The notes below the pieces were generated by a model. It ran no database searches. It saw only the letters and a program-made list of their open reading frames with translations, and was not told where the DNA came from. Made by a program: the position numbers and the translations under genes. Of a stretch of 64,000 bases of DNA, positions 32,090 through 41,555 are shown piece after piece (the stretch's first letter is position 1; every line of letters begins with the position of its first letter). This stretch comes from Bacillus sp. FJAT-14578 (GTDB lineage: Bacteria > Bacillota > Bacilli > Bacillales > Bacillaceae_H), in NCBI RefSeq assembly GCF_000504165.1, contig NZ_AYSE01000005.1, positions 1 to 64,000 of the forward strand. Reading direction: 5' to 3'.

Positions 32090-33457
32090 ATGAGTGATCT
32101 GTTCGCTGACCGTCTTCCGCCCCAAAACATTGAGGCGGAGCAGGCGGTTCTAGGAGCCATTTTTTTAGAGCCATCCTCTCTAACCTTGGCTTCGGAATTG
32201 TTGATTCCAGAAGATTTGTACCGTGCTGCCCATCAGAAGATTTTCAACTGTATGTTGAATCTTTCTGACCGGGGGGAACCGATTGATTTGGTGACAGTCA
32301 CAGCAGACTTAGCCGACCAGAAGATATTAGAAGAAGTCGGCGGTGTTTCGTATTTAAGTGATTTAGCTAATTCGGTTCCGACGGCCGCTAACGTAGAGTA
32401 TTATGCCAAAATAGTTGAAGAAAAATCTATTTTGCGTCGCTTAATTCGTACGGCTACTCATATCGCTTCTGAAGGGTATGCAAGGGAAGAAGACGTAGAA
32501 GGTCTGTTGAATGAAGCGGAAAAGAATATTTTAGAGGTTGCCCAGCGCAAAAACACAGGGGCCTTTCAAAATATTAAGGACGTGTTGGTTCAAACGTATG
32601 ACAATATTGAACTTCTCCATAACCGTAAAGGGGATATTACAGGGATTCCTACGGGATTTGCCGAACTTGACCGCATGACAGCCGGCTTCCAGCGCAATGA
32701 TTTAATTATCGTGGCTGCCCGTCCATCTGTTGGTAAAACTGCCTTTGCGTTGAATATTGCACAGAATGTGGCAACAAAAACGGATGAGAATGTAGCCATT
32801 TTTAGTTTGGAGATGGGAGCAGAACAACTTGTTATGAGGATGTTATGTGCGGAAGGAAATATTAACGCACAAAGCTTGAGAACAGGTTCCTTAACTCCTG
32901 AGGATTGGGGAAAACTGACGATGGCAATGGGGTCTCTTTCTAACTCTGGTATTTTTATTGATGATACTCCAGGAATAAGGGTCAGTGAAATACGGGCTAA
33001 ATGCCGTCGTCTAAAGCAAGAAAGTGGATTAGGGATGATTTTGATTGACTATCTGCAGTTGATTCAGGGAAGCGGCCGAAACGGCGGTGAAAACCGCCAA
33101 CAGGAAGTTTCAGAAATCTCTCGTTCCTTAAAAGCATTAGCCCGTGAGCTGAAAGTCCCTGTTATTGCACTTTCCCAGCTTTCTCGTGGTGTAGAACAGA
33201 GACAAGATAAACGGCCAATGATGTCCGATATCCGTGAGTCTGGTAGTATTGAGCAAGATGCGGATATCGTGGCTTTCTTGTATCGGGACGATTATTATGA
33301 CCGCGAAACAGAAAATAAAAACATCATTGAAATCATTATCGCCAAACAGCGTAACGGTCCTGTAGGTACCGTTCAATTGGCCTTTGTAAAAGAATATAAC
33401 AAGTTTGTTAATCTTGAACGGCGTTTTGATGAATCGGGTATTCCTCCAGGCGCTTAA
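32090..33457 (+). CDS. dnaC: Replicative DNA helicase DnaC (DnaB family)
   Basis: 455 aa hexameric helicase of the replisome (B. subtilis naming). The N-terminal primase-interacting domain is QNIEAEQAVLGAIFLEP. The RecA-like domain has Walker A ARPSVGKTAFALN and Walker B MILIDYLQLI. ATG 32090 is nine bases after GGGG; the in-frame TTG at 32084 is less well placed. It follows rplI by 77 bases and ends before a terminator. Confidence 0.97.
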   Translation: MSDLFADRLPPQNIEAEQAVLGAIFLEPSSLTLASELLIPEDLYRAAHQKIFNCMLNLSDRGEPIDLVTVTADLADQKILEEVGGVSYLSDLANSVPTAANVEYYAKIVEEKSILRRLIRTATHIASEGYAREEDVEGLLNEAEKNILEVAQRKNTGAFQNIKDVLVQTYDNIELLHNRKGDITGIPTGFAELDRMTAGFQRNDLIIVAARPSVGKTAFALNIAQNVATKTDENVAIFSLEMGAEQLVMRMLCAEGNINAQSLRTGSLTPEDWGKLTMAMGSLSNSGIFIDDTPGIRVSEIRAKCRRLKQESGLGMILIDYLQLIQGSGRNGGENRQQEVSEISRSLKALARELKVPVIALSQLSRGVEQRQDKRPMMSDIRESGSIEQDADIVAFLYRDDYYDRETENKNIIEIIIAKQRNGPVGTVQLAFVKEYNKFVNLERRFDESGIPPGA

Positions 33458-33459
33458 CG

Positions 33460-33490
33460 AAAAACATCTCTTTTTAAGAGGTGTTTTTTT
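33460..33490 (+). terminator. dnaC terminator
   Basis: AAAACATCTCTT pairs with AAGAGGTGTTTT (one G-T pair), followed by more T residues. Confidence 0.85.
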
Positions 33491-33518
33491 GTTAGTGGGT
33501 GTTGATTAAAAATGTATT

Positions 33519-33563
33519 TTTAACGAACGTATAAATAGATAACTAGATTAATTGTTCGGATTT
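33519..33563 (+). promoter_or_regulatory. PurR operator (two PurBoxes) of purA
   Basis: ATTGTTCGGATTT at 33551-33563 matches the inverted PurBox consensus at every position. A weaker direct-orientation box, TTTAACGAACGTA, is at 33519-33531. The divergent arrangement is that used by PurR, which B. subtilis uses to repress purA. Confidence 0.75.
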
Positions 33564-33566
33564 TGA

Positions 33567-33595
33567 TTGACTTTATCACAGTGAATTGATACACT
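33567..33595 (+). promoter_or_regulatory. purA promoter
   Basis: TTGACT (33567-33572), a 17-base spacer and TACACT (33590-33595), immediately downstream of the PurBoxes. Confidence 0.65.
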
Positions 33596-33653
33596 TATTT
33601 ACGTCAAATGAAGTTATAGAAAAGTTGTGTTTATTAAGCGGAGGTGCTCAAAT

Positions 33654-34940
33654 ATGTCATCTGTTGTTGTTGTGGGAACACAATGGGGAGATGAAGGAAA
33701 AGGGAAGATTACCGATTTCCTTTCAGAAAATGCAGAAGTGATTGCACGCTATCAAGGCGGTAATAATGCAGGTCATACAATTAAATTCAATGGTGAAACA
33801 TATAAATTACACTTAATTCCGTCTGGTATTTTTTATAAAGATAAAATTTGTGTGATCGGAAACGGAATGGTTGTAGATCCGAAAGCGCTTGTACAAGAGT
33901 TAAAAGGATTGCATGAACGCGGAGTCACAACAGACAATTTACGTATTAGCAATCGTGCGCATGTAATTTTACCATACCATTTAAAATTAGATGAAGTAGA
34001 AGAAGCACGAAAAGGCGATAACAAAATTGGTACGACGAAAAAAGGAATTGGTCCTGCTTATATGGATAAGGCGGGACGTGTTGGAATCCGTATGGCCGAT
34101 TTATTGGATCGTGAAGTATTTGAAGAGAAATTAACACGTAATTTAGAAGAAAAAAATCGTCTATTTGAAAAAATGTATGAAGTAGAAGGATTTAAAGTAG
34201 AAGATATTTTAGACGAGTACTATGAGTATGGTCAACAAATCGCTCAATATGTTTGCGATACATCTGTTGTGCTAAATGATGCGTTAGATGCAGAACAGCG
34301 TGTTCTATTTGAAGGTGCACAAGGCGTTATGCTGGATATTGACCAAGGAACATATCCGTTCGTTACATCATCTAATCCTGTAGCCGGCGGCGTTACAATC
34401 GGAACGGGTGTAGGTCCGAATAAAATTAAGCATGTAGTAGGTGTTTCAAAGGCCTATACATCTCGTGTTGGAGATGGGCCATTCCCAACAGAGTTACATG
34501 ATGAAATCGGGCATCAAATTCGTGAAGTCGGACGCGAATACGGCACAACAACTGGACGCCCTCGTCGTGTAGGTTGGTTTGACAGTGTAGTAGTTCGTCA
34601 TGCACGTCGTGTAAGTGGATTAACTGACTTATGCTTGAATTCCATTGATGTTTTAACAGGAATTGAAACATTGAAAATTTGTGTAGGTTACCGTTACAAT
34701 GGTGAATTCATTGATGAGTATCCGGCAAGCCTAAAAATCTTATCGCAATGTGAGCCTGTATATGAAGAGCTTCCTGGTTGGACAGAGGATATTACGAGCG
34801 TTAAAACGTTGGATGAGCTTCCTGAGAACGCACGCCGTTATGTAGAGCGCGTATCTGAATTGACAGGTATTCCTCTCTGCACATTCTCTGTAGGCCCAGA
34901 TCGCAACCAAACAAATGTGATTCGCAGCTTATATAATTAA
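33654..34940 (+). CDS. purA: Adenylosuccinate synthase
   Basis: 428 aa GTP-dependent enzyme converting IMP and aspartate to adenylosuccinate in AMP synthesis. [16 protein letters not shown] is the N-terminal GTP-binding motif. [18 protein letters not shown] and the C-terminal SVGPDRNQT are conserved. The open frame extends to 33627, but GGAGGTG lies properly before ATG 33654. PurR control is predicted from the two PurBoxes. Confidence 0.97.
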   Translation: MSSVVVVGTQWGDEGKGKITDFLSENAEVIARYQGGNNAGHTIKFNGETYKLHLIPSGIFYKDKICVIGNGMVVDPKALVQELKGLHERGVTTDNLRISNRAHVILPYHLKLDEVEEARKGDNKIGTTKKGIGPAYMDKAGRVGIRMADLLDREVFEEKLTRNLEEKNRLFEKMYEVEGFKVEDILDEYYEYGQQIAQYVCDTSVVLNDALDAEQRVLFEGAQGVMLDIDQGTYPFVTSSNPVAGGVTIGTGVGPNKIKHVVGVSKAYTSRVGDGPFPTELHDEIGHQIREVGREYGTTTGRPRRVGWFDSVVVRHARRVSGLTDLCLNSIDVLTGIETLKICVGYRYNGEFIDEYPASLKILSQCEPVYEELPGWTEDITSVKTLDELPENARRYVERVSELTGIPLCTFSVGPDRNQTNVIRSLYN

Positions 34941-35005
34941 TAAATAAAGGAAAATGAGCGGAAAGCATAACACAGTATGTTTCTGTGTCAGTTTCCTAAA
35001 GGAGG

Positions 35006-35056
35006 ACCGTTATAGAAATCCTTTCAATATGAAGATTTCTATAACGGTTCTTTTTC
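35006..35056 (+). terminator. purA terminator
   Basis: ACCGTTATAGAAATC pairs fully with its inverse at 35034-35048 across a 13-base loop, followed by CTTTTT. The remainder of 34941-35227 is AT-rich, without a convincing gene. Confidence 0.85.
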
Positions 35057-35175
35057 CATTGTTTTATGGTAAGATTAATGTTGTTTTTGTAAGGTTTGAA
35101 ATAAAAATGAGAGAGTTCGGATTTTTAGATAGTACTCTTTTACTTTCACTTTTTTATGTTTTTGTTAAAAAAGTA

Positions 35176-35204
35176 TTGCGCATATACAATAATGGTGGTA
35201 TTAT
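35176..35204 (+). promoter_or_regulatory. tRNA cluster promoter
   Basis: TTGCGC (35176-35181), a 17-base spacer and TATTAT (35199-35204), 24 bases ahead of the first tRNA. Confidence 0.65.
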
Positions 35205-35227
35205 TAAAAACGTCGCTGAGACAACAT

Positions 35228-35300
35228 GAGCCATTAGCTCAGTCGGTAGAGCATCTGACTTTTAATCAGAGGGTCGAAGGTTCGAGTCCTTCATGGCTCA
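35228..35300 (+). tRNA. tRNA-Lys (TTT)
   Basis: 73 bases. The acceptor GAGCCAT pairs with ATGGCTC, the D loop is AGCTCAGTCGGTAGAGC, the anticodon is TTT in CTGAC-TTTTAAT-CAG, and the T loop is GTTCGAGTC. No encoded CCA. Confidence 0.95.
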
Positions 35301-35323
35301 CTTTTATTCAATATAATCATTAT

Positions 35324-35395
35324 GGCCCGTTGGTCAAGCGGTTAAGACACCGCCCTTTCACGGCGGTAACACGGGTTCGAATCCCGTACGGGTCA
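35324..35395 (+). tRNA. tRNA-Glu (TTC)
   Basis: 72 bases. The acceptor GGCCCGT pairs with ACGGGTC (one G-T), the anticodon stem CCGCC/GGCGG encloses CTTTCAC with anticodon TTC, and the T loop is GTTCGAATC. No encoded CCA. Confidence 0.95.
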
Positions 35396-35433
35396 TCTTT
35401 GTTTAAATGGAATAAAAGTATTAAAATGTTTTT

Positions 35434-35509
35434 GGTCCCGTGGTGTAGCGGTTAACATGCCTGCCTGTCACGCAGGAGATCGCGGGTTCGATTCCCGTCG
35501 GGACCGCCA
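35434..35509 (+). tRNA. tRNA-Asp (GTC)
   Basis: 76 bases including an encoded CCA. The acceptor is GGTCCCG/CGGGACC, the anticodon stem CCTGC/GCAGG encloses CTGTCAC with anticodon GTC, and the T loop is GTTCGATTC. It is the only tRNA here with CCA in the gene. Confidence 0.95.
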
Positions 35510-35544
35510 TTTTTATATAAGAAATATGAATTTAAAAACAAAAG

Positions 35545-35662
35545 GGTTGAGAGAAACGAGAAGTTCGAGGAAGCAATCGAGCGAACACCGCAGCGTATCT
35601 GGATACGTGAGGATGTGAGCGAGTGAAGCTGACAAAGAAATTCGAAGTTTATCGCAAGCCGT
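35545..35662 (+). repeat. Repeat-like spacer between tRNA-Asp and tRNA-Phe
   Basis: A spacer with GCGTATC/GATACGT-like pairing around CGTATCTGGATACG and a run of GAAGTTCGAGGAAGCAATCG. It resembles, from memory, a short mosaic repeat seen in intergenic regions of several Bacillus genomes. No second copy is visible in this window. Confidence 0.35.
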
Positions 35663-35667
35663 AACAC

Positions 35668-35740
35668 GGCTCGGTAGCTCAGTTGGTAGAGCAAAGGACT
35701 GAAAATCCTTGTGTCGGCGGTTCGATTCCGTCCCGAGCCA
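35668..35740 (+). tRNA. tRNA-Phe (GAA)
   Basis: 73 bases. The acceptor is GGCTCGG/CCGAGCC, the anticodon stem AGGAC/..TCCTT encloses TGAAAA with anticodon GAA, and the T loop is GTTCGATTC. No encoded CCA. Last of the four-tRNA cluster. Confidence 0.95.
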
Positions 35741-35744
35741 TCCC

Positions 35745-35775
35745 AAAAAGCATGATATGATTATCATGCTTTTTT
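35745..35775 (+). terminator. tRNA cluster terminator
   Basis: AAAAAGCATGATA pairs with TATCATGCTTTTT across a four-base loop, with a T run. Confidence 0.9.
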
Positions 35776-35816
35776 CCTTTTTATTAGACTTTTTTCAAAA
35801 GCCTTATTATAGTTAA

Positions 35817-35848
35817 GGAAAACCTCTAGCTGTAGCTAGGGGTTTTCC
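35817..35848. terminator. Second hairpin ahead of walR
   Basis: GGAAAACC-T-CTAGCT pairs with AGCTAG-G-GGTTTTCC across GT. It has a strong 15-bp stem but only a TATAGGTCTTTTT tail, so it is a terminator or a mobile palindrome. Confidence 0.5.
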
Positions 35849-35998
35849 TATAGGTCTTTTTCTCTTAATTTAACAGGAATGAAAGGATTGTATGACGTTT
35901 AATAGAGGATTAAGTATAATAAGAAAGTGCATTTGAAAAAATGATAGATAATTACAAAATGAAATGTTTTTAACTGAAGAAGAAGGAGAACGATGTTT

Positions 35999-36706
35999 AT
36001 GGATAAACGTATTTTAGTTGTGGACGATGAAAAGCCTATTGCAGATATTTTAAAGTTCAATCTGCAAAAAGAAGGATATGACGTTTATTGTGCTTATGAT
36101 GGAATCGAGGCATTGGAAAAGGTAGAAGAGGTTCAGCCGGAACTCATTTTGCTTGATATTATGCTTCCTCAAAAAGATGGAATGGAAGTATGTCGAGAAG
36201 TACGAAAAAAATATGACATGCCTATTATTATGCTGACTGCCAAAGACTCAGAAATTGATAAAGTGCTTGGATTGGAACTTGGAGCGGATGACTACGTTAC
36301 GAAACCTTTTAGTACGCGTGAGCTATTAGCACGGGTAAAAGCAAACTTAAGGCGCCATCAGCAAGCTCCATCGGCGGCAGAGGAAAGCGAGACGAATGAG
36401 ATTCAAATTAGCTCGCTCGTTATTCATCCGGATGCTTACATCGTTTCTAAGCGCGGGGAAACAATTGAGTTAACCCATCGAGAATTTGAATTGCTTCATT
36501 ATTTGGCTAAACATATTGGTCAAGTGATGACACGTGAACACTTACTTCAAACGGTTTGGGGTTATGACTATTTTGGGGACGTGCGTACAGTCGATGTGAC
36601 AGTGCGACGACTTCGTGAAAAAATTGAGGATAACCCAAGTCATCCTACTTGGATTGTTACAAGAAGAGGAGTAGGCTATTACTTGCGTAATCCCGAGCAG
36701 GAGTAG
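35999..36706 (+). CDS. walR: Response regulator WalR (YycF)
   Basis: 235 aa OmpR-family regulator, essential for cell-wall metabolism in low-GC Gram-positives. The phosphoacceptor is D53 ([13 protein letters not shown]), switch residues are in MLTAKD and ADDYVTKPF, and the C-terminal winged helix ends [14 protein letters not shown] 35993 is also in frame (MFMDKR) and four bases from AAGGAG. I prefer ATG 35999 because it gives the family N-terminus MDK and the D53 numbering. First gene of walRKHIJ. Confidence 0.97.
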   Translation: MDKRILVVDDEKPIADILKFNLQKEGYDVYCAYDGIEALEKVEEVQPELILLDIMLPQKDGMEVCREVRKKYDMPIIMLTAKDSEIDKVLGLELGADDYVTKPFSTRELLARVKANLRRHQQAPSAAEESETNEIQISSLVIHPDAYIVSKRGETIELTHREFELLHYLAKHIGQVMTREHLLQTVWGYDYFGDVRTVDVTVRRLREKIEDNPSHPTWIVTRRGVGYYLRNPEQE

Positions 36707-36711
36707 GATAT

Positions 36712-38535
36712 ATGAAAAAGGTACGTTTTTACCAATCTATTCAGCTGAAATTTGTTCTTATTTACGTTTTACTGATTGCCATTGCTATTCAAATTATTGG
36801 GTCTTATTTTGTGAACCAATTAGAAAGGCAGCTGGTGACTAACTTTTCCGATTCTATTGAAGAGAGAGTAAATTTACTTGCTTATAATTTGGAGCAAGAA
36901 ACAAAGAAAAAGAGAGATGAAACTTCTCCTACTCTAGAGGAAGATGTTCAAGTGGTTTTACAGGACTTCGTATCAAAAGATATTAACGAGGTACGTTTTA
37001 TTGACCAAAACAGGAGAATTGTCGGTACATCTGATCCGTATCCTCAAAGGGTAGTAGGAAAGAAGACGTCTGATTTTGCCGTAAAGCGAGCCTTATTAGT
37101 TGGAACAACATCGGAAAAAATTGTAATCGATCCTAAAAATGGCCATCGTATTCGCGTGTTGACTGTACCCGTCCGTTCATCCCAGAATGAGATCATCGGG
37201 GCTGTCTATATCATGGCAACAATGGAGCATGTATATAATCAGATGAAAGGAATTAACAATATTTTTGCCAGAGGTACGATGATTGCTTTAGCCATTACAG
37301 CAATATTGGGAGTACTTCTTGCTCAAACCATTACAAGACCGATGTCAGATATGAGAAGACAAGCGCTCGAGATGGCAAAAGGGAACTTCTCCCGCAAAGC
37401 CAAAATATATGGCTATGATGAAATTGGCCAACTCGCTTTGACCTTTAATAATTTAACAAGGAAATTGCAAGAGGCTCAAGCCACAACAGAAGGGGAAAGA
37501 CGAAAATTAAGCTCTGTTCTTGCCCATATGACAGATGGAGTGATTGCAACAGACCGTAAAGGGCGAATTATCCTCATCAATGACCCGGCAGCCAACATGT
37601 TGAATGTTTCACGTGAAACGGTTTTATCAGAACCCATCATAGACTTATTAGGTTTGGAAGAGGAGTATACCTTTGAAGATTTGTTGGAAAAAGATTCGTT
37701 GATTCTCGATTTTAGTATCAATCAAAAGCCGTTCATCTTAAGAGCAACTGTTTCTACCATTCAAAAGGAAACAGGGCTCATAAATGGAATTATCACCGTT
37801 TTGCATGATATTACAGAGCAAGAAAAAATTGATCAAGAGAGAAGAGAATTCGTCGCCAATGTTTCTCATGAGCTTAGAACTCCTCTGACAACGATGAGAA
37901 GTTATTTGGAGGCTTTAGCTGATGGGGCCTGGCAAGATGAAGAAATCGCTCCTAAGTTTTTAAATGTTACCCAAACAGAAACGGAACGGATGATTCGTCT
38001 TGTGAACGATTTGCTGCAGCTATCTAAGTTAGACAGTCACGACTACCGTTTTTCAAAAGATGTAGTGAATTTTACAGAGTTTTACCAACATATCATAGAT
38101 CGATTTGAGATGGCTAAAGAGCAAAAAATTACATTTGTAAGAAGGCTGCCGAAACAGCCTATTTATGTATATATCGATCCAGATAAAATCACTCAAGTGC
38201 TGGATAATATCATCTCGAATGCCATTAAATATTCTCCTGAAGGGGGAACGATTACGTTCTCTCTTGAGCAGCATGAAGAAGAGATTGTGGTGAGCGTAAA
38301 GGATGAGGGAGTCGGTATTCCCAAAGACAATGTAAAGAAAATTTTTGATCGTTTTTACCGAGTGGATAAGGCTCGTTCACGTAATTTAGGAGGAACGGGG
38401 CTGGGTCTTGCTATTGCAAAGGAAATGGTGGGGGCCCACGAAGGAAGTATATGGGCTAAAAGTAAAGAAGGGGTTGGAACGACCATCTATTTTACTCTTC
38501 CGATTGAAAGAGAAAATGAGGATGATTGGGCATGA
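36712..38535 (+). CDS. walK: Sensor histidine kinase WalK (YycG)
   Basis: 607 aa, with two membrane helices (about 13-33 and 183-203) flanking an extracytoplasmic PAS-like domain. HAMP, PAS (~260-370), HisKA with H386 in NVSHELRTPL, and HATPase (NAIKYSPEGG, DEGVGIP, GTGLGLAIAK) follow. It phosphorylates WalR in response to peptidoglycan status and divisome localisation. It overlaps walH by four bases. A near-perfect parS lies inside. Confidence 0.97.
   Translation: MKKVRFYQSIQLKFVLIYVLLIAIAIQIIGSYFVNQLERQLVTNFSDSIEERVNLLAYNLEQETKKKRDETSPTLEEDVQVVLQDFVSKDINEVRFIDQNRRIVGTSDPYPQRVVGKKTSDFAVKRALLVGTTSEKIVIDPKNGHRIRVLTVPVRSSQNEIIGAVYIMATMEHVYNQMKGINNIFARGTMIALAITAILGVLLAQTITRPMSDMRRQALEMAKGNFSRKAKIYGYDEIGQLALTFNNLTRKLQEAQATTEGERRKLSSVLAHMTDGVIATDRKGRIILINDPAANMLNVSRETVLSEPIIDLLGLEEEYTFEDLLEKDSLILDFSINQKPFILRATVSTIQKETGLINGIITVLHDITEQEKIDQERREFVANVSHELRTPLTTMRSYLEALADGAWQDEEIAPKFLNVTQTETERMIRLVNDLLQLSKLDSHDYRFSKDVVNFTEFYQHIIDRFEMAKEQKITFVRRLPKQPIYVYIDPDKITQVLDNIISNAIKYSPEGGTITFSLEQHEEEIVVSVKDEGVGIPKDNVKKIFDRFYRVDKARSRNLGGTGLGLAIAKEMVGAHEGSIWAKSKEGVGTTIYFTLPIERENEDDWA
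37605..37620. other. parS-like site in walK
   Basis: TGTTTCACGTGAAACG matches the 16-base parS consensus at 15 positions. It lies about 17 kb from the spo0J parS on the same side of oriC. Confidence 0.85.
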
Positions 38536-39863
38536 AAAAGTATGAATTATTTAAAACCATTTTGTTGTTTTTACTCGTAATTATCAGTGCCGTGCTGACG
38601 TGGAACTTATGGACTTATCAACCTGCTTACGATGAAATCGAAAATACCGAATACATTCAGCAAGATATTATGATAAGCTCCAACAAAAGGGAATTAGAAG
38701 ATCACCTGCGTCCCACTACAGTTTTGTACCATAAGGAAGATGGCCATTATGGTTCTACAAAAGAAGAGCATATTACAAAATGGATGGCAGAAATGAAGAA
38801 ATGGGGCTTTCATGATATCCGCAATATTTCAGACTCTGTTTCAAGAAATGAATTTTTATCGTTCGTCCATGGAAAAGATTCGCTTGAAATTATTTATCCA
38901 GATACAATTCCTATTCAAACATTTCAGCTCATGTTTCAAATGAATGAGAAATCATTGCCGTCTATTTACTTTGACCATATTGTGTTGAAATTGAAAGAAG
39001 GGCATGAGGAAGGCATTCATGCTTATTTTGTTGATTACGATCGTCGAAAAATCTATGAAGCATCTGTAGAAAATGGAATGGAAGAGGATTTAGAGCGAAT
39101 TAATAAAAGATTCGAGGGCGAATATAGTCCTTATATTTCCTATAATGTCAATGATGTAAGATCTATTTTCTTACCAACAGGGCCTATGGAAGTTAATCGT
39201 ATTCAATATTACACAGATAAGATTGAAACGGAGAAATTTCGAGACGCTTTATTTAGTGATCCGAGTTATGTCAAGAAAGAGTCATTAGCTTATAGTGATT
39301 CATATACAGATGGTTCTCGTTTTTTGGAAGTCGACTCAATCATTAACGTGATGGTATATGTGAATCCAGTTAACATTCAAAATGAGAATATGGAAAGTGA
39401 TCAACTGCTTAAGCGGAGCTTCAGTTTTGTCAATGATCATGGAGGATGGACGGATACGTATCGCTTTGCAAGTTGGGACCGGACCAAACAAGAAGTAGTA
39501 TACCGGCTGTATGAAGATAACTATCCTGTCTTTAATTCCCAAGGTATGACAGAAGTATATCAACTTTGGGGAAGCACAGAAATTCTTCGATACTCTCGAC
39601 CGATTTACCGATTTATTAAGCTTCCGCTTGATAGTTATCCAGTGAGGTTAACGTCAGGAGAGGAAATCATCAAAAAAATCAAGAGCCAGCCAAAGTTCGA
39701 TCCTCTATTATTAAAAGACATCGTAGTAGGATATAAATTAATCCGAGAAGATCCTACATCGAAAGTAGTGTCTCTTGAGCCATCCTGGTTTTATCTTTAT
39801 GATCAGACGTGGCAAGAGGTGGAAGAACGAGAAGAGGGAGGGAATATAGATGGATTGGAGTAA
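38532..39863 (+). CDS. walH: WalK regulatory protein WalH (YycH)
   Basis: 443 aa. One N-terminal membrane helix (LLFLLVIISAVLTWNLW, residues ~10-26) anchors an extracytoplasmic domain containing GPMEVNRIQYYTDKIE. In B. subtilis YycH and YycI restrain WalK through their transmembrane helices. ATGA overlaps the end of walK; the TTG at 38526 is less likely. It overlaps walI by 14 bases. Confidence 0.93.
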   Translation: MKKYELFKTILLFLLVIISAVLTWNLWTYQPAYDEIENTEYIQQDIMISSNKRELEDHLRPTTVLYHKEDGHYGSTKEEHITKWMAEMKKWGFHDIRNISDSVSRNEFLSFVHGKDSLEIIYPDTIPIQTFQLMFQMNEKSLPSIYFDHIVLKLKEGHEEGIHAYFVDYDRRKIYEASVENGMEEDLERINKRFEGEYSPYISYNVNDVRSIFLPTGPMEVNRIQYYTDKIETEKFRDALFSDPSYVKKESLAYSDSYTDGSRFLEVDSIINVMVYVNPVNIQNENMESDQLLKRSFSFVNDHGGWTDTYRFASWDRTKQEVVYRLYEDNYPVFNSQGMTEVYQLWGSTEILRYSRPIYRFIKLPLDSYPVRLTSGEEIIKKIKSQPKFDPLLLKDIVVGYKLIREDPTSKVVSLEPSWFYLYDQTWQEVEEREEGGNIDGLE

Positions 39864-40632
39864 GACCAAAACGATATTCATTATTACCTTCTTGATTCTT
39901 GATTTATTTTTAGCTTATCAGTTCCTTGAAAAGCGTGATGAAGGCCAATTGGATATGATTGCAGAGATTAGTATTGAGGAACAATTAGCAGAGGAGAAGA
40001 TCACTTACATCAGCCTTCCGAAAACACCTTTGAAAGAGTCTTACTTTAATGCCAAAAGCAAAGTGTTTTCAGATGAAGAAATGAAAAAAGTAAAAAAGCA
40101 AACCGTCACGAGGTTAAATGAGTATGTGTTGCAAGGGACATTTAATGAACCGGTATCGTTACCGGATTCGAATGTTTCCTTTCGTTTAAATCAGTTTATA
40201 AAGGAAAATATCCTTTATGGCGATTCTTATGAATTATGGGATATAGATAAAGAAAATAAAACCATTACTTTTTATCAACAATATAAAGGAAAGATTATCT
40301 ACGACAATGCCAGCGGCAGTGCCATGCTAGTCATCCATTTGAATGACCAAGATGAAATGGTTTCTTATGAACAGTCCTTACTTTCAAATGTTGAAAAAAT
40401 GGATGATAGCCAAGAGATTTTGCCGCCCATCAAAGCCATTGAAAATTTATTTCAAAAAAACGAGCTAACCGCAGGAAGCAAAGTCACAAAAGTGGAGTTG
40501 GGTTATTATACATTTGCTCCTTTATCGAGTTCACAGGTATTGACCCCTACATGGCATATTGTAGTGGATGAAAAAATAGATTACTTCGTGAATGCCTTTG
40601 AAGGGCAAATCATAAAAAAAGGGAATTCATGA
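39850..40632 (+). CDS. walI: WalK regulatory protein WalI (YycI)
   Basis: 260 aa, with one N-terminal membrane helix (TIFIITFLILDLFLAYQFL) and an extracytoplasmic domain structurally like YycH. It ends IDYFVNAFEGQIIKKGNS. It acts with WalH on WalK. A GGGAGGGAA ribosome binding site lies inside the 3' end of walH. Confidence 0.92.
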   Translation: MDWSKTKTIFIITFLILDLFLAYQFLEKRDEGQLDMIAEISIEEQLAEEKITYISLPKTPLKESYFNAKSKVFSDEEMKKVKKQTVTRLNEYVLQGTFNEPVSLPDSNVSFRLNQFIKENILYGDSYELWDIDKENKTITFYQQYKGKIIYDNASGSAMLVIHLNDQDEMVSYEQSLLSNVEKMDDSQEILPPIKAIENLFQKNELTAGSKVTKVELGYYTFAPLSSSQVLTPTWHIVVDEKIDYFVNAFEGQIIKKGNS

Positions 40633-40650
40633 ACATTGGAGTGAAAGAGT

Positions 40651-41445
40651 ATGGACATGCATTTTAGCGTACTTGCAAGTGGAAGTACAGGAAATGCGAT
40701 TTTTGTGAGTAACGGAGAGCAATCCCTTTTGGTTGATGCAGGATTGAGTGGAAAACAAATGGAAGCTCTTTTTCAACAGGTAGATCGTGATATAAAACAG
40801 CTTTCAGGAATCTTAGTAACGCATGAACATAGCGATCATATTAAAGGATTAGGGGTTCTGGCGAGAAAGTACAAACTTCCCATTTATGCAAATGAAAAAA
40901 CGTGGAAAGCCATGGAAGGATTAGTCGGCAATATCGATTTAGATCAACGTTTCATTTTTAATGTAGGAGAAGTGAAATCCTTTGGAAGCCTGCAGGTGGA
41001 ATCCTTTGGAGTTTCACATGATGCGGCAGAGCCCATGTTTTTTGTGTTCCATCAAGGAAACAAAAAGTTTACGGTCATTACAGACACAGGGTATGTGAGT
41101 GACCGAATGAAGGGTATCATTAAGGATAGTGATGCTTTTGTTTTTGAAAGTAATCATGACGTCGATATGCTGAGAATGGGACGTTATCCATGGAGTGTTA
41201 AACGTCGAATTTTAAGTGACGTCGGCCATGTTTCGAACGAGGATGCAGCATTGGCGATGGCGGAGGTAATTGGCGATCAAACAAAGCGCATTTATTTAGC
41301 CCATTTAAGTCAAGATAATAATATGAAAGAAATTGCGAGAATGTCGGTTACTCAAGTTTTACAATCAAAAGGGTATGAAGTGGGAAATCAAGTTCATCTA
41401 TATGATACAGACCCTAAAAAACCGACGGAACTGGTCTATCTCTAA
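40651..41445 (+). CDS. walJ: MBL-fold hydrolase WalJ (YycJ)
   Basis: 264 aa metallo-beta-lactamase-fold protein, the usual last member of the wal operon. The metal-binding motif [12 protein letters not shown] is at about residues 58-69, and the N-terminus [16 protein letters not shown] is typical. Homologues are DNA 5'-exonucleases involved in mismatch repair. The function in this organism is inferred from the family. Confidence 0.92.
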   Translation: MDMHFSVLASGSTGNAIFVSNGEQSLLVDAGLSGKQMEALFQQVDRDIKQLSGILVTHEHSDHIKGLGVLARKYKLPIYANEKTWKAMEGLVGNIDLDQRFIFNVGEVKSFGSLQVESFGVSHDAAEPMFFVFHQGNKKFTVITDTGYVSDRMKGIIKDSDAFVFESNHDVDMLRMGRYPWSVKRRILSDVGHVSNEDAALAMAEVIGDQTKRIYLAHLSQDNNMKEIARMSVTQVLQSKGYEVGNQVHLYDTDPKKPTELVYL

Positions 41446-41488
41446 TTGAGCATCGGGAAGTTTGGAGATGGGTTGAAAAAGGGCATTC

Positions 41489-41525
41489 TATATCGTGGGT
41501 TGATGGAGAATCAACCCACGATATA
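41489..41525. other. Perfect hairpin between walJ and htrA
   Basis: TATATCGTGGGTTGAT and its exact inverse are separated by a five-base loop (GGAGA). There is no T run. It ends about 30 bases before the htrA start, so it may be a processing or stabilising structure, or a weak terminator. Confidence 0.6.
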
Positions 41526-41555
41526 TCGCTGATCGTGAAAGGGAAGGTGAACAGA

